From contig JAJFZO010000034.1 of the NCBI GenBank assembly GCA_021397835.1, forward strand, positions 4,714,501 through 4,778,500: a DNA stretch of 64,000 bases, in the 5' to 3' direction. The notes under the pieces are model-generated. The model was not told the DNA's origin and made no database searches. It worked only from the letters and a program-made list of their open reading frames with translations. This document shows, in pieces, positions 12,171 through 25,300 of the stretch. Made by a program: the position numbers and the translations under genes. This DNA comes from Moringa oleifera. Lineage: Eukaryota > Streptophyta > Magnoliopsida > Brassicales > Moringaceae. Numbering within the stretch: the first letter of the stretch is position 1; each line of letters opens with the position of its first letter.

Positions 12171-15100
12171 CTCTGTGAGTGCGCCTTTGTAAATCATCTG
12201 CCCATTGACATGGAATTTCGCTCTATATTTGACTTTTAGACTTTGATATGATGTGCTGGCCAATTTCAATTATTGGTAGAATCTGAAAGAAAGAAAGAAA
12301 GAAAGAAGAAAAATGGACAATGAAGTCGAGTTGAGCTGTTTTAAGCTCCAATTTTCAACTTGGCTCTCATATTGGTATAATATAATTCTCAATCCATGCT
12401 CTGGAAATCGATGTGCTAGTGAAATTTAGTTGAGATTATAAGTTCTGTTATTCAGGAGCCAACCAGCTCCTGGTTGGCTCTGGTACTTATTCAGAGTTAA
12501 TAAATTTACATTGCAAAATCAATGCCATAAGTGTAAAAATAAGCAGTTTATTGTAATTCTGCCCTGCTAAATTAGCAAGCAGCTTGCTGCCATTGCCTCT
12601 AAGCTTAATAAGCAAGTCTTGAACCACACATGTATATAGTGCTGCAAATTGTTGCTTATGATGACAGTGCAAATTTTAGCCAGAATTCAGATGGCTTCTG
12701 AAATTCATTAATATTTTCAGTAATGTTTTTAAAGGTAGACAGTATAAGCTATTTGTGAATTACTTGAGCTGCATCTGAGCATCTTCATAATCTTGGGGTC
12801 CTTATATTACATATCCTTTTAGTTCATCTAAGCTTGGTTCAGTTAGGCTTGTCTTTATTTCACTTAGCAGTTGTTTACTTCGTTTGTACTATGGTTGGGT
12901 TTTATTGGGAAACTGTTCTGGTATTGGTCCTTGTGCATTTTCACTGTGCATTGTGAGCTTAGAAACATATGAATGCCTTCTAAATCGGCAGAAAGCACTG
13001 GCTATTTCACTCACTTGTGGAATTGCGTAAGATAGATTTAACATGCTCTTTTGGTAGCATACTCCTTTATTGGTATTTAGCATTACATCATAGGTTGATA
13101 ATGGTTAGGGTATTGTGCGCAGAAATTTTTTTTAATGGTAGCAGCATCATTTTGTTAGGAGTTTCTGGTCAACTGCAGTGGTGGATCCATAATAAAGTGT
13201 GATAGATATCCTGTGCAGCATCTACTGATTGTGAAAATTCCACACTATAAATCTCATGACTATCATCACAAAAATCAACCATAAAAGGTAGAAAATAAAG
13301 AGTGAAGAAAAGGAAAACTACAGTTTAAAGAAAAAGGAGTAAATTCGTGAACAAATTCATATTTTTGAAGCCTATATGCCCCTCAGTAAGATAGGTACCT
13401 CCAACCTCAATGCAACAATCTTGTAGCAATATATATACACACAGACACACACACACTATTAAAAGAAATCTAATTCTCTTTTCTTTGATGAAGATTATGT
13501 GCACAAGGGAAAAAATCCAAACAATTATGGAGAAAAAAATAAAAGGATAACTGACCTTGCATTAAAAAAACGAAGAATAAGATTAGTGATTCATGAATTT
13601 GAAGCATTAGGAAAAAAAAAGTTAAAAAGAAAAAGAAGATTTTTTATATTCTTTTGTCTCTTTAAAATGATTATTGTTTCAAGCTTATCGTACTTAGGTG
13701 GCTAATATCGTCCTTAGTTTTCTTTTAATTTGTGTCTGCTAACAGACCAATTTCTTTAAAATTCTTGTTGAGCATTTGCATGAAGATGAAATATCTGTTG
13801 AAATTCTACAGGGACAAACTACTTCATTAAATTGCAGCACTTAATTAATTACACATGTACCTTTGTTCTTATCTGAAAATTCAGTAGGGGCAATTGCCCA
13901 ATCGTGATCCACCACTGGTTAACTTCAAAGAAGTTATGTTTATCCGTTAATTTTGTGATGACAGAGCCTTCTTTTTGTCAGTGAGTTGTTACTCAGCCTT
14001 AAGAGTTGAATTTGCATCCTGATTTCATTCGGGCAAACATGGTTGTGGAGACAACTGTGAGCTTTTGAAAGCAAGAAGATTCATGTAGGTTCAGCTGAAC
14101 ATCTGTGTGGTTTTTACAATTTTAATGACAGACACAGAGAAACTATTGGTGTTTGTAAATCTCTTACTCTCACCCCCTTTCTTTCCTAGCAGTCGGATTT
14201 AGAACTAGTATAGTTGGGAAAAAGATACTTGTTTAGAAACCAGGAAGATTGAAGTGGATGTGATTCATGATTTTTCTTGTCTGCATGATGGGTGTCATCA
14301 TATAAGTTGACTTGTTATACATGGTACATTACTCTCCAGTTTGTGTTCTTGGGCCTGCATATGTTAAGATTGGTTAAATTAGTAAAAGTGGGCTATGATC
14401 ATGGGAAAAACTTCATTAAGACTTGTTCCCCAAGTTATTGTGTTCAGACACTCGGTATAATGGAAAACTTACTGACCGTTATGTTGTTTTTGGACATAAA
14501 AAGAATTCTCCTGAATGTATGAGTTATTTTCTAATCTGCGTTTCACTTAAATATAGGAACGGTTAATTTGGCGCATCTTAAGAAGGGCTACATTCTACTG
14601 GGTTTTTTCGGCATTCTCTTCCGGTAGATGTTGAGGTAATTGACAGATTTATATTTGCAAGTTATTGGTGAGTTAATTGTTTGGCTGGGATTAATGTCAT
14701 AAGCCTGGGCAATGTACTTTTTTCCTTCATGCTTGCTTTCTATTTTGTGGACCTTAAAGTGGTTTTGTGTAATAAGGAGGATTGAAGCATTTGGAACAAA
14801 AAGGAGGTTACGTTGCTTGTAAGAATCTCCATAACAGAAGTTTAATCCTTAACGGTAGTCATTTACAATGGAAAATTGAAGTTTGGAGGGGGATTATAAT
14901 TGAACAAACAGAATATGCGTATCTGATATCGAAGCCACTTGATAGGAAGACATGGAAGTGTTGTTGGAAAACAGTGCTTGGGAGGGATGTTATTTGGCAA
15001 AAATGGGACTGAAATTAATTTTAAACAAGATCTGTTATTAGTTTTCTCGAAACTAAAGAAGATATTATTGTCTACACAGTGTGTGCCAACCTTTTTCCTC

Positions 15101-16300
15101 ATTCAATAGTTTTGAATTCACTAAATTAAATTAAGGAGAGGGATTATTTGATTGATAAGATTTTGAAAGGAAGCTGGCCACTTTAATGGGCATGATTAAA
15201 AATCCTGTTATTTAAGAGGATGTTTTTTTTTTGGTGAAGATTGATATGTGTTAGAAACCATTAACTTTATCCGAAACTTTGTAGAGGTTATATTTTTCTT
15301 TTGGCACTATTGCTAGTGATGCCTATCAGGGGAAGATGCTTTTATGGTAATTTTAACTAGTTCTGTTCTTTGGCACTTTTCTCGAAGTGGCAATGAGAAC
15401 ATCAGGTTATCTTATTATACTGACAAGATTAGTTGATCTCCTGGAAGTATTAAGTTACAATTTTGGAAGCACGTCTTGATGTGTTTTATGTTATTCTGTT
15501 CTCAGAATGTGCGGCTGTGAAAGTGATGACAAAGCTTTTTAATGTTGTTGTCTGATTTAAGATATGTTTTAGAGAACAAAAATGGTGTAGAACATGTGAA
15601 AATAGTGCCAAGTTTTTCGTCAGAAACAGAGTATCCCGGGAGTACATTATTTGAGAATAGTAAAACACAAATTTCTTCACTTACTGATCATTATGTTTTG
15701 TGGAGAATCTCAATTCTGCTTTGGATGTTTGTATTTATCATTGTTAATTTATCAATTTGGATAATGAAACTTTGGTTTGACTATTGGAGGTTGTAATATT
15801 TTGAATTCCCTATATCTTGGTGCTTCACTGTTTGGTTCCTGCCTTGAGTGCTAATCAAAATTTGTTTGTCTATCTCAGTTGGGATGAGTAAATTTTGTCT
15901 TAAAGTGAAGCTCTTGTTTTGTTGGTAACTTCAGCAAATCAACTGATGCCAATCTTAAACTTCTGTTGATTTCTGAAGAGATTTTGTCAAAGGAAAGAAA
16001 TAGAATCCTATACTGTCTACTTTTTGTACCTTACCCCAGTGGATGGAATTGGGCAGAAACCCTCATGAGTTTTTGTCCTTTTTGATGTTTCTTCAGGATA
16101 TTGAGAATATCATATCATGAGTTTGATCAGTTGTTACTTGGTTCAGCTCATTTGCATTTTCTTTTTCTCAGATAGTTTGAAAGGATCTTTGTATTGAAAG
16201 AAAAAGAAAAGATTCCTATTGTTGATTTTCTTTCTTTGTCTGTGTTAATAGTTTTGATTAGATTGACTAACTTTTACTGTGAATAATAATGCTGGATATG

Positions 16301-16507
16301 ATTTGATTGTGAAGTATTTTGTAGTATTTTGTCTTTCCTTTCTATAATCACTTGAAGCAAGATTCCCTTATCTCAATCTTTTTGTATGAAGATTATTTGG
16401 ATTATATTTGATTGTGAAGTATTTTGTATTATTTTGTTTTTCCTTTCACTTGAAGCTAGACTCACTTATCTCAATCTTTTTGTATGAAGATTTTTTGGAT
16501 TATATGT
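16301..16507. repeat. Tandem duplication, period 105 bp, in the FHY3 leader intron
   Basis: ATTTGATTGTGAAGTATTTT begins at 16301 and again at 16406. Both copies run through ACTTGAAGC, a TTATCTCAATCTTTTTGTAT block and GAAGAT. The copies differ by a small deletion and several substitutions. Confidence 0.85.
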
Positions 16508-17183
16508 ATAGCCAAGACTCATGTGGCCATTGTTGTGCTTTTTTCTCTTGTAGATTAGAAATCTATTTATTGCAATTCTTTCTCTTTCTAACAGCTATAC
16601 AATTTATAGCGATATAATACCAAGCTATATCATATTGCTTTATGTTAGCCTTATTATAACCATATGAGTTGAGACAAGTCAACATGTTATAAATGAGGTT
16701 ATTATTGAAGACTTTGTCTTCCCTTGGTGAAAGATTCGGAATGATCCAGTCTGAGAGCTTTGAAAGTTACTCAAAACCTAGCACACAAGGAGTTCTAGTA
16801 AATCTCAATGACACCAGATTGGGCGAGTAGAGGGAAAACTAGTCTCTTCTATTATATAGCCCATGAGGTCAACAGGCTTTCAATGGACTCAAGAAAAAGG
16901 GAAAAAAGTTGCAGCCGTTTCAACAATATATTCTGGTTTGCCCCTGGGAGTGGAAGTAGTGCCTGTAAACTTCTGGAATTTGCATGTTATACATATGTGT
17001 GTGTGTGTGAACTATGTAATCTAGGAACTTGAGTAATTTACTTAATAGGTTATTGTTATCGCCATCTTGGTTAATTGTATATTTCTAGATTGAAAATTTT
17101 TAAGCAGTTCTTTATGCGCATGTTCTTTTAACCTTTCAGGTGTTGTTTGAGAAGTAATTGCTTAACATAAACAGAATTTCACA

Positions 17184-20100
17184 ATGGACATAGATCTTAG
17201 GTTACCTTCTGGTGAGCAATGCAAAGAAGATGAAGAACCAACTGGAATTGACACCATGTTAGATGGGGAGGACAAGCTGCATAATGGAGATGTAGAGGGT
17301 GGAAAAATTGTCAATGTTGGAGATCAGATACATGCTGAAGATGGTGGGGATGTGAGTTCTCCCACAACGGATATGGTTGTGTTTAAAGAGGATATGAATC
17401 TTGAACCACTTTCTGGTATGGAATTTGAATCACATGGGGAAGCATATTCTTTCTATCAAGAATATGCTCGGTCTATGGGATTCAACACTGCAATACAGAA
17501 CAGTCGCCGTTCAAAAACATCGAGAGAGTTTATTGATGCAAAATTTGCCTGTTCTAGATATGGAACCAAGCGAGAGTATGACAAATCCTTCAACCGACCA
17601 CGTGCTAGACAAAACAAGCAAGATCCAGAGAATACAACTGGTCGACGGTCATGTGCAAAGACCGACTGCAAAGCAAGCATGCATGTGAAGAGAAAACCAG
17701 ATGGAAAATGGGTTATACATAGTTTCGTGAAGGAGCATAACCATGAGCTTTTACCAGCTCAAGCTGTCAGTGAACAGACCAGAAAGATGTATGCTGCAAT
17801 GGCTAGACAGTTTGCTGAATATAAAAATGTGGTTGGCCTAAAAAGTGATCCCAAGAATCCATTTGATAAAGGTCGAAATTTGGCACTAGAAGCAGGAGAT
17901 GTCAAAGTTTTGCTTGATTTTCTTACGCAGATGCAAAATGTGAATTCCAACTTCTTCTATGCAATGGATCTGGGTGAAGATCAACGTCTGAAGAATTTGT
18001 TTTGGGTTGATGCCAAAAGCAGGCATGACTATAGTAATTTCTGTGACGTTGTATCTTTTGATACTACCTATATTAGGAACAAATACAAAATGCCACTGGC
18101 TCTTTTTGTTGGAGTGAACCAGCACTATCAGTTCATGTTGCTTGGATGTGCTTTAGTATCTGATGAGAGTGCAGCAACATTTTCTTGGCTCATGCAGACT
18201 TGGCTGAAAGCAATGGGTGGACAAGCCCCAAAAGTGATAATCACTGACCAAGACAAAGTTACAAAATCGGCTATTTTAGAGGTCTTTCCAAATTCTCATC
18301 ATTGCTTTTGTCTTTGGCATGTACTGGGGAAGGTTTCTGAAAATCTGGGTCATGTAATCAAACAGCATGAGAACTTTATGGCAAAGTTTGAAAAATGCAT
18401 CTACAGATCATGGACAGATGAAGAGTTTGGAAGAAGGTGGTGGAAAATTCTTGAAAGATTTGGACTGAAAGAGGATGAATGGCTGCAGTCGTTGTATGAA
18501 GACCGCAGAAAGTGGGTGCCAGCTTACATGACCAATGTTTTTCTAGCTGGTATGTCTACAGTTCAGCGATCTGATAGTGTCAACTCATTCTTTGATAAGT
18601 ATGTGCATAAGAAGACCACTGTGCAAGAGTTTCTGAAACTATATGAAGCAATATTGCAAGATAGGTATGAAGAGGAAGCCAAAGCTGATTCTGATACATG
18701 GAACAAACAACCTGCACTAAAATCTCCATCACCATTTGAGAAGAGTGTTTCGGGTGTCTATACACATGCAGTTTTCAAGAAATTTCAAGTTGAAGTTTTG
18801 GGTGCCGTTGCTTGTCATCCTAAAAGGGAGAGCCAAGATGGCACAAGCTTTATTTTTAGAGTCCAAGATTTTGAAAAGAATCAAGACTTTATAGTAATGT
18901 GGAATGAAATGAAGCCAGAAGTTTCCTGTATATGTCGATTATATGAATATAAAGGCTATCTTTGTAGGCATGCAATGATTGTTCTTCAAATTTGTGGCCT
19001 TTCTGCCATTCCATCTCAATATATTTTGAAACGATGGACTAAAGATGCAAAGAGTAGGCATTTTCTGGGAGAAGAATCTGACCAGGTGCAAACTAGGCTG
19101 CAACGGTATAATGATTTGTGTCAAAGAGCATTGAAATTGAGTGAAGAGGCATCATTGTCTCAAGATGGTTACAGTGTTGCATTGCGTGCCCTTGAAGAAG
19201 CTCTGGAAAATTGTGTGGGTATAAATACTTCTAACAAAAGTCCTGCTGAACCTGTTGCATCGCCAACTCATGGTCTGATCTCGATTGAAGAAGACAACCA
19301 GAGTAGAATTTTGAGCAAGACAAATAAAAAGAAGAATCCAACCAAGAAAAGAAAGGTCAGTTCTTGATCGATATTTGTTTTGTTACATCCTTATTATGCT
19401 TACTAATGTTCCTTAAGGATTGCATCCTTGTTATCCTTTAGTAATATTTCATAAGATGAGCTTCCTTATGAATTGCAGATGAACTCAGAGCAGGAGGTTA
19501 TTACTGTTGGGGCACCAGACAGCATGCAACAAATGGTTAGTCTTAATAATGTGAATGACTATTCTGCATCTAGGAGACATACTAATGTGCTAGGTGCATG
19601 AATTTCTACTATGGGGACACAACTGCAGCTGTTGAAATCATTGTTTTTTAAACTGGGCCTGGACTGGCAGGTCCAACCGGAAAAACCGGAAAGCGGTCCA
19701 AGATCCGGTCAGGTTTATACTTAACTGGTTTTTTCTGTGTGCCTTTTCAGTATGTACAAACATTAGCTCCTGATGATCAGATGGACACACCAATGATCTT
19801 TGTGGTTTATTTAGGCATTTTCGTCATTAGTTCTTAAAGACTAGAGGAACCCAATCAAATGTGGGGTTTCAAGACACATTTCAAAGATCATCATGAAAAC
19901 CTTTATTATTATATATATTTTTTCTGATCAGAAACAAATACCTTCCCTATTTCTGAAAATTTTGAAATTTGGATTTGGTATTAGTCATTTTCTGGATGAA
20001 ATATATATTGCATAAATTATCAACATTCTTTTCATTTTAAATAAAGAATACTGTTAATGCCCCATTGCATTTTAAAACACAATCAAGATTAACATAAGAT

Positions 20101-21083
20101 TAGTTTTTTCTTTATGTTTGGGAATTTTTATTAATATATTAATGAATTTAATATCAATGATTATTTATTATTGTGTATTTAACAGTAATTATAATTATTT
20201 ACATATTATAATTAATTATTTATTAGGTCACGACAGTTTGACCGTTGGTTTATCTCCAGTTGGACCTCCTACCTTGAACTTTTTCTTTTCCGATTTAATG
20301 ACCACTTTGGTTTTCAAAACATTGATTGAAATTGAGAAAGAAAATTGTACTATATGTTCATAAACAAAAGTTAGTTAGCTTATGATTGTTTCTTTGTAGG
20401 AAAAATTGAGTCCGAGAGCGGTGACACTAGATGGTTATTATAGTGCTCAACAAAGTATACCAGGAATGGTAAGTAGCATATACGTTTCATATCCGTTGTG
20501 ATGATGCACTGGATAAGTTACCTTATTTGCATATTCCATTTGTTGCTTCGTGTTTATGACAGGTACAACTGAACTTAATGGCACCGACGCGTGATAATTA
20601 CTATGGGAATCAACAGACCATGCCAGGGCTGGTATGCCATGTAAAAGTATTTCCATAACATGCAGAGAAAGCTGCTGGGTATGACATATAAGGACTGCTG
20701 ATGTGGAAATTTCTGGTTTCACAATGTAGGGACAATTGAACACGATAGCACCAAGCCATGATGGTTACTACGGTTCTCAGCAAAGCATGCATGGGCTGGT
20801 ACAGTGTGCCATGATGCTATTGGTCATGCTTTGTATTTCTATAGTCATACAGCAATACTTTACATGCTGGCTTTTGTTTTTGCAGGGCCAGATGGATTTC
20901 TTCCGAACACCAGCTGGTTTTACTTATGGCATTAGGGTTAGTGTTAGTTGATATACATGATGATTAGGCGATTGTTTTAGTTTTGCTTTTATAATCTTAT
21001 CACAGGAGGCGTTTTCCTCGTTGCAGGAGGACCCCAATGTGAGACCAGCACAGTTACATGATGATGCGTCGAGACATGCTTGA
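17184..21083 (+). CDS. FHY3: FHY3-type transcription factor (domesticated MULE transposase), 847 aa
   Basis: Exons: 17184-19355, 19479-19535, 20400-20468, 20563-20631, 20730-20798, 20886-20936, 21027-21083; all junctions are phase 0. The protein begins [19 protein letters not shown] as in Arabidopsis FHY3, whose length (839 aa from memory) is nearly the same. An N-terminal FAR1 zinc-finger DNA-binding domain spans residues 79-190 (Cys123, Cys157/162, His185/187). A MULE transposase core spans about 285-390, with Asp293 in FDTTY and Asp355 in ITDQD. A SWIM zinc finger lies near 575-600 (Cys582, Cys584, Cys594, His596), and a nuclear signal [12 protein letters not shown] ends exon 1. Three 69-nt exons then each encode one DGYYGxQQxMxGL-type repeat. 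FHY3 activates FHY1/FHL transcription in phytochrome A signalling and works with FAR1. The frame running past 19355 into KVSS is read-through of the intron donor. Confidence 0.95.
19639..20324. mobile_element. hAT-like MITE in FHY3 intron 2
   Basis: The left end CATTGTTTTTTAAAC and the reverse complement of the right end, CAATGTTTTGAAAAC, agree at 12 of 15 positions. They are flanked by 8-bp near-identical duplications (GTTGAAAT and ATTGAAAT). Just inside the left end is a CCGGAAAAACCGG-rich stretch typical of a widespread plant MITE type. The element is 686 bp, AT-rich in its middle and noncoding. It lies inside the intron between the 19535 donor and the 20400 acceptor and does not disturb splice sites. 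Confidence 0.55.
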
Positions 21084-22319
21084 GGAGCAAATTCACAGAG
21101 TCGTGGTGCTTGGAGCAAATCCTTCTCTTCAATCTTAGTCGGCTCGTGTTTGGTTTGCTGGATGACAGTTCAATTGCTGGACGATAATGTTATACTAGGT
21201 GAGGAGAAAAGAATCTTACTTGGCTTCTATTTGGTTTGCTGTGCCGGAGGTGAGAATGTGTTTGAAGCTGAAATCAGTGTAAAGAATGAATTATGGATGA
21301 AGGATTAAAACAGAGGAGAAGCTTCTCTTTTGCGTGTAAAATAAGATAGAGTAGGATGTTAATGTCTTCACCATCTATGATGGAATCTAGTGAGAGCTTG
21401 TAACAAATTCAAGTTGAAGCTAAGGTCTCTTGAGCAAGGTTGTATTATTGTATCTGTAATTGTTATTACCTAATAGGATCAGTTGAAGTTAGGAAAACCC
21501 TTAATGCATACCAGCAAGTTTTTTCTTTTTTTTTATTTTCTCAGAAGTGCATCACAAGGGCAGTATGACTTCATATGAGCCATGTTTGTTACAGCTTTTT
21601 AGTGTACCAAATCTGTGTCTGGATGGCATATCATTAGTGTGAAATCCATGTTGCAGTTAATTCCTGTTTAGCTTTAAGCTAATTACATCAGGATATATTA
21701 GGAAGCAAAAGATTGGATGCATCCTTATAAGTAAATCTGTGTGATCAGTTTTTTTGTGAGGCAACTGCTAAGATGGTCAAGTAATCTTCTATTCCATCAG
21801 CTTCTCTGCAGACAAATGAGATCCAGGTCAAGAGTGGCAAAGAGTTGGCTTGACCTGGAAAAGCTCTGCTTAAAAGCTCAAAAGGTTTTGATGTAACGAC
21901 TTACTTAAGCTCATACACTTAATGATATACAACTCATGGTCTTATTGCAAGTTTATTTTATTATCTTAAAAAAGAATAGTGAATAATATTGTTTATTAAA
22001 TTGTGTTATACAAAAAATTTTGGCTTAACTTGTGGTGGTTGGTTACGGTTTAGATTTAAGATTACGGTTTTTTTTTTATTTGATTTATACTTAGTTTTTG
22101 AAGATATATTTATATGTGATAAGTCTATAAATTCAATGATTTTAAATTTATTTATTTAATTTATCATATTGATATAATAAGTTACAAAAATAATCAATTT
22201 ATCATCTCTTAAAAATATTTAGCATCAACTTAGATCAATAGATGATTTGAATATAATAAGTAATCTATAAATGTAATCTGATGAATCAAGTTTTTGAATA
22301 AAATTATAAAATATATACT
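21084..22319 (+). other. FHY3 3' untranslated region and downstream spacer
   Basis: The first several hundred bases after the FHY3 stop are probably 3' UTR. Mixed-composition, noncoding DNA continues to about 21.9 kb, then turns AT-rich towards the tandem array. No gene was seen. Confidence 0.5.
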
Positions 22320-25300
22320 TTTCAATCGGATTAACTTATTTCAACCCGTTAAATAAGAAAATTTGTTGTATTTTTTAAGAACAAGTCCTGAATAATAATT
22401 TCAAGAATTAATGATCAAAACATCCTATTATTGACATTAAGTGTATATGATGCTTATCTTAGTGTCTTTTGACTTAACATTTCAAATAGTTTTCAAGATT
22501 CATCTTTAAGAAGTGTGCTTGAGATAAAAAGTATTTTGGGGTTTCATATATATTTTTCAAGCGATTCAATTCGATCCGCTAATTACAAAAATTTATTAAA
22601 ATTTTTACGAACTGAGTTTGTTTAGTAAGTTTATAGATAGATGATTGAGACTAGCCTATTGTTAATTATAAATTTGCATGAGTCTTGTCCTAATTTTTTT
22701 TAATTCAACTTTTTAAATAAGTTTTTAACTTTTTATTATTATTATGATAGAGAAAAAATGGTATATATATATATATTTCAAGCGTAGGAACTGAATCTGA
22801 TTCATTACTTAAAACAATTCATTACATTTCTTATGAACAAAGTTTGAATAATAAGTTCATGGGTGGATGTCGAGACTAGTCAATTATCGTCCCAAAGTAT
22901 ATATGTCTTGTCTTTAGTATCTTTTGATTTTATCTTTTAAATATTTTTTAAGTAGTATGCTGGAGAAGACATGTATTTTTGAGTATATATATATATATAT
23001 ATGTATGTTTAAGTAGATGAGTTCAATCCAACCTATTAAACTTGTTAAACTTTTTATGAACCAAATTCAGACATTAAGCTCACAAATAGATGATTAAGGT
23101 TAGCTTATCACTGATATCAAGCATATATGAGTCTTTTTCTGATGCCTTTTGATTTAATCTTTCAAATAATTTTTGATTGGTTGATTCTAAATATATATGA
23201 GTCTTGTTTTAATGTTTTTTGCTATGATATTTTTAATAATTTTTAAGTATTTTTTAGTAGTGTGCTCAAAAAGACAAGTATTTTGAATTATATATATTTT
23301 TAAGTGAACGAACTCAATCCAATCCACTAATTGAAAAAACAAATCGTTTTTTTTTTTTTTTTATGAATTGGGTTTTGGAGAATAAGTTCATGATGGGATG
23401 ATTAAAACTTACTTATCATCGACTTTAAGTACATATGATTTTTGTTATGGTATTTTTTTATTTAATTTATTAATTAATTTTAAACTTTTTTTTGGTAGCA
23501 TGATAAAGAAGATATTTACTTTTGAATTATATATATATATATTTCAAGTGGATAAACTCAATCTGATATGTTAATTAAAAAATACGCGAACTTTTTATAG
23601 ATCAAGTTTAATCAATAAGTTCAAAAATGGATGATTGATTCTAGTTGATTAGAAGCTCTAAGTATACATAAGGTTTGTCTTAGTGATTTGTAATATGATT
23701 TTTTTTAAACAAGCTTCAAGTTTTTTTTTTTAACAGTATATTTGAGAAGATATATGCTTTTGGGTTTTATGTATATTTGTCAAGCACATGAAACTAATTC
23801 GAAACGTTGGTTTGAAAAACCTATCAAATATTTTATCAATCGAGTTTAGACAATACGTTCATATATGGACGATTTGGACTAGATTATTATCGAGGTTAAG
23901 TATATATAAGTTTTTGTTTTAATGTCTTTTTATTTAATCTTTTAAATAATTTTTAGCCTTTTTTTAGTACATATTAAAAAATAGATATTTTTAGATTTTA
24001 TGTATATTTTTCAAGCAAATGAACTCAATCTAATCAATTAATTGAAAAAACATATCAAACTTTTTATGGTCCCATTTTGTACAATAAATTCATGAATAGA
24101 TGATGGAGACCATCTTATTTTCTATCTTAAGTACATATAAGTCTTGTGTTAGACTCTTTTGATTTAACTTTTTGGTTAATTTTTAATTTTTATTTTTAGT
24201 GATTATATGATGAAAAAGACATATTTTTAATATTATATATATATATATGTAAATGGACGAGATTCACTAATTGAAAATTTTTACTAAATCTTTTATGAAT
24301 TAGATTTCGATAATAAATTCACAAATATATGATAAATATTTTAAAGCCTTTTTTGTAGTGTATTAAAAAATGACAAGTATTATTTTGGTTTTCCGTATGT
24401 TTTCAAGTAGATAAAATCAATCTAATTCATTAATCGAAAAAACCTATCAAGCATTTTATAAATCGGTTTTAGATAATTGACATCAGCCAATTATAGACCT
24501 TATTATATATCAGCCTTGTCATGATGTCTTTTGATTCGATCTTTTTGATAATATTCAAGCTTTTCTTTTATAGTATAATGAAAAAGATAAGTATTTTTGA
24601 GTTTTATGTATATCTTTCAAGTAGAGAAATTTAATCCAACCTTTTAAATGAAAATTTTTATTAAACTTTTTATACATCAAATTTAAATAATAAACTCACC
24701 GAGAGTTGATTAAGATCAACTTATTATTAACTTCAAGTATATATAAGATTTGTTACGTTATTATAATTTGAATTTATTTAAAAAATTTTATAATTTTTTT
24801 AGTTTTAAAAATGTAATAAAAATAAAAATAATAAAAATATTAATTGATTTCTTTGATTATGATGTTTACATAAATTATGTTCAAACCTGACAATTGTAGT
24901 AAAGAAGTTTATTTGTGAAACCATAAAGAGACAATCTCGAAATCTTTTTTCAAGTGTTGGTATGTGATTTTTAAAATTAAGCTTACATACAAGTTATGTA
25001 AACAAAGTTTCAAGGTGGATCTAGTCATCTAGAATATACATCAAAGGAGATAAGAGATGGAAACTACAAATATAAAGGTAATATTTGTTTTAAAAGAATC
25101 TATTTACTATGAAATTAGTAAAGTATTGAGCATGCATTATTCTCGCATTATTAATTATATATATATATATATTTTGTAAAGGCATCTATTTTTTGTATAT
25201 AAAAAAGCTTTTACCAAACTAAGAAAAGTTAAATGTAATTATTTTAATACATAAAATAGTGAAAAGGCAACATTGAAAATGTATGTTACTTATTCAGCTT

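Larger units (their letters stand above)
12013..17139 (+). other. Leader intron of FHY3 (5.1 kb)
   Basis: This stretch runs from a consensus donor (AG|GTAGTT) to the acceptor TTTCAG|GTGTTG at 17139/17140. It contains a long (CT)n tract, a CA-rich microsatellite near 13436-13456 and a 105-bp tandem duplication at 16301-16507. No coding content was recognised. Use of this exact donor is inferred from its position and consensus only. Confidence 0.5.
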
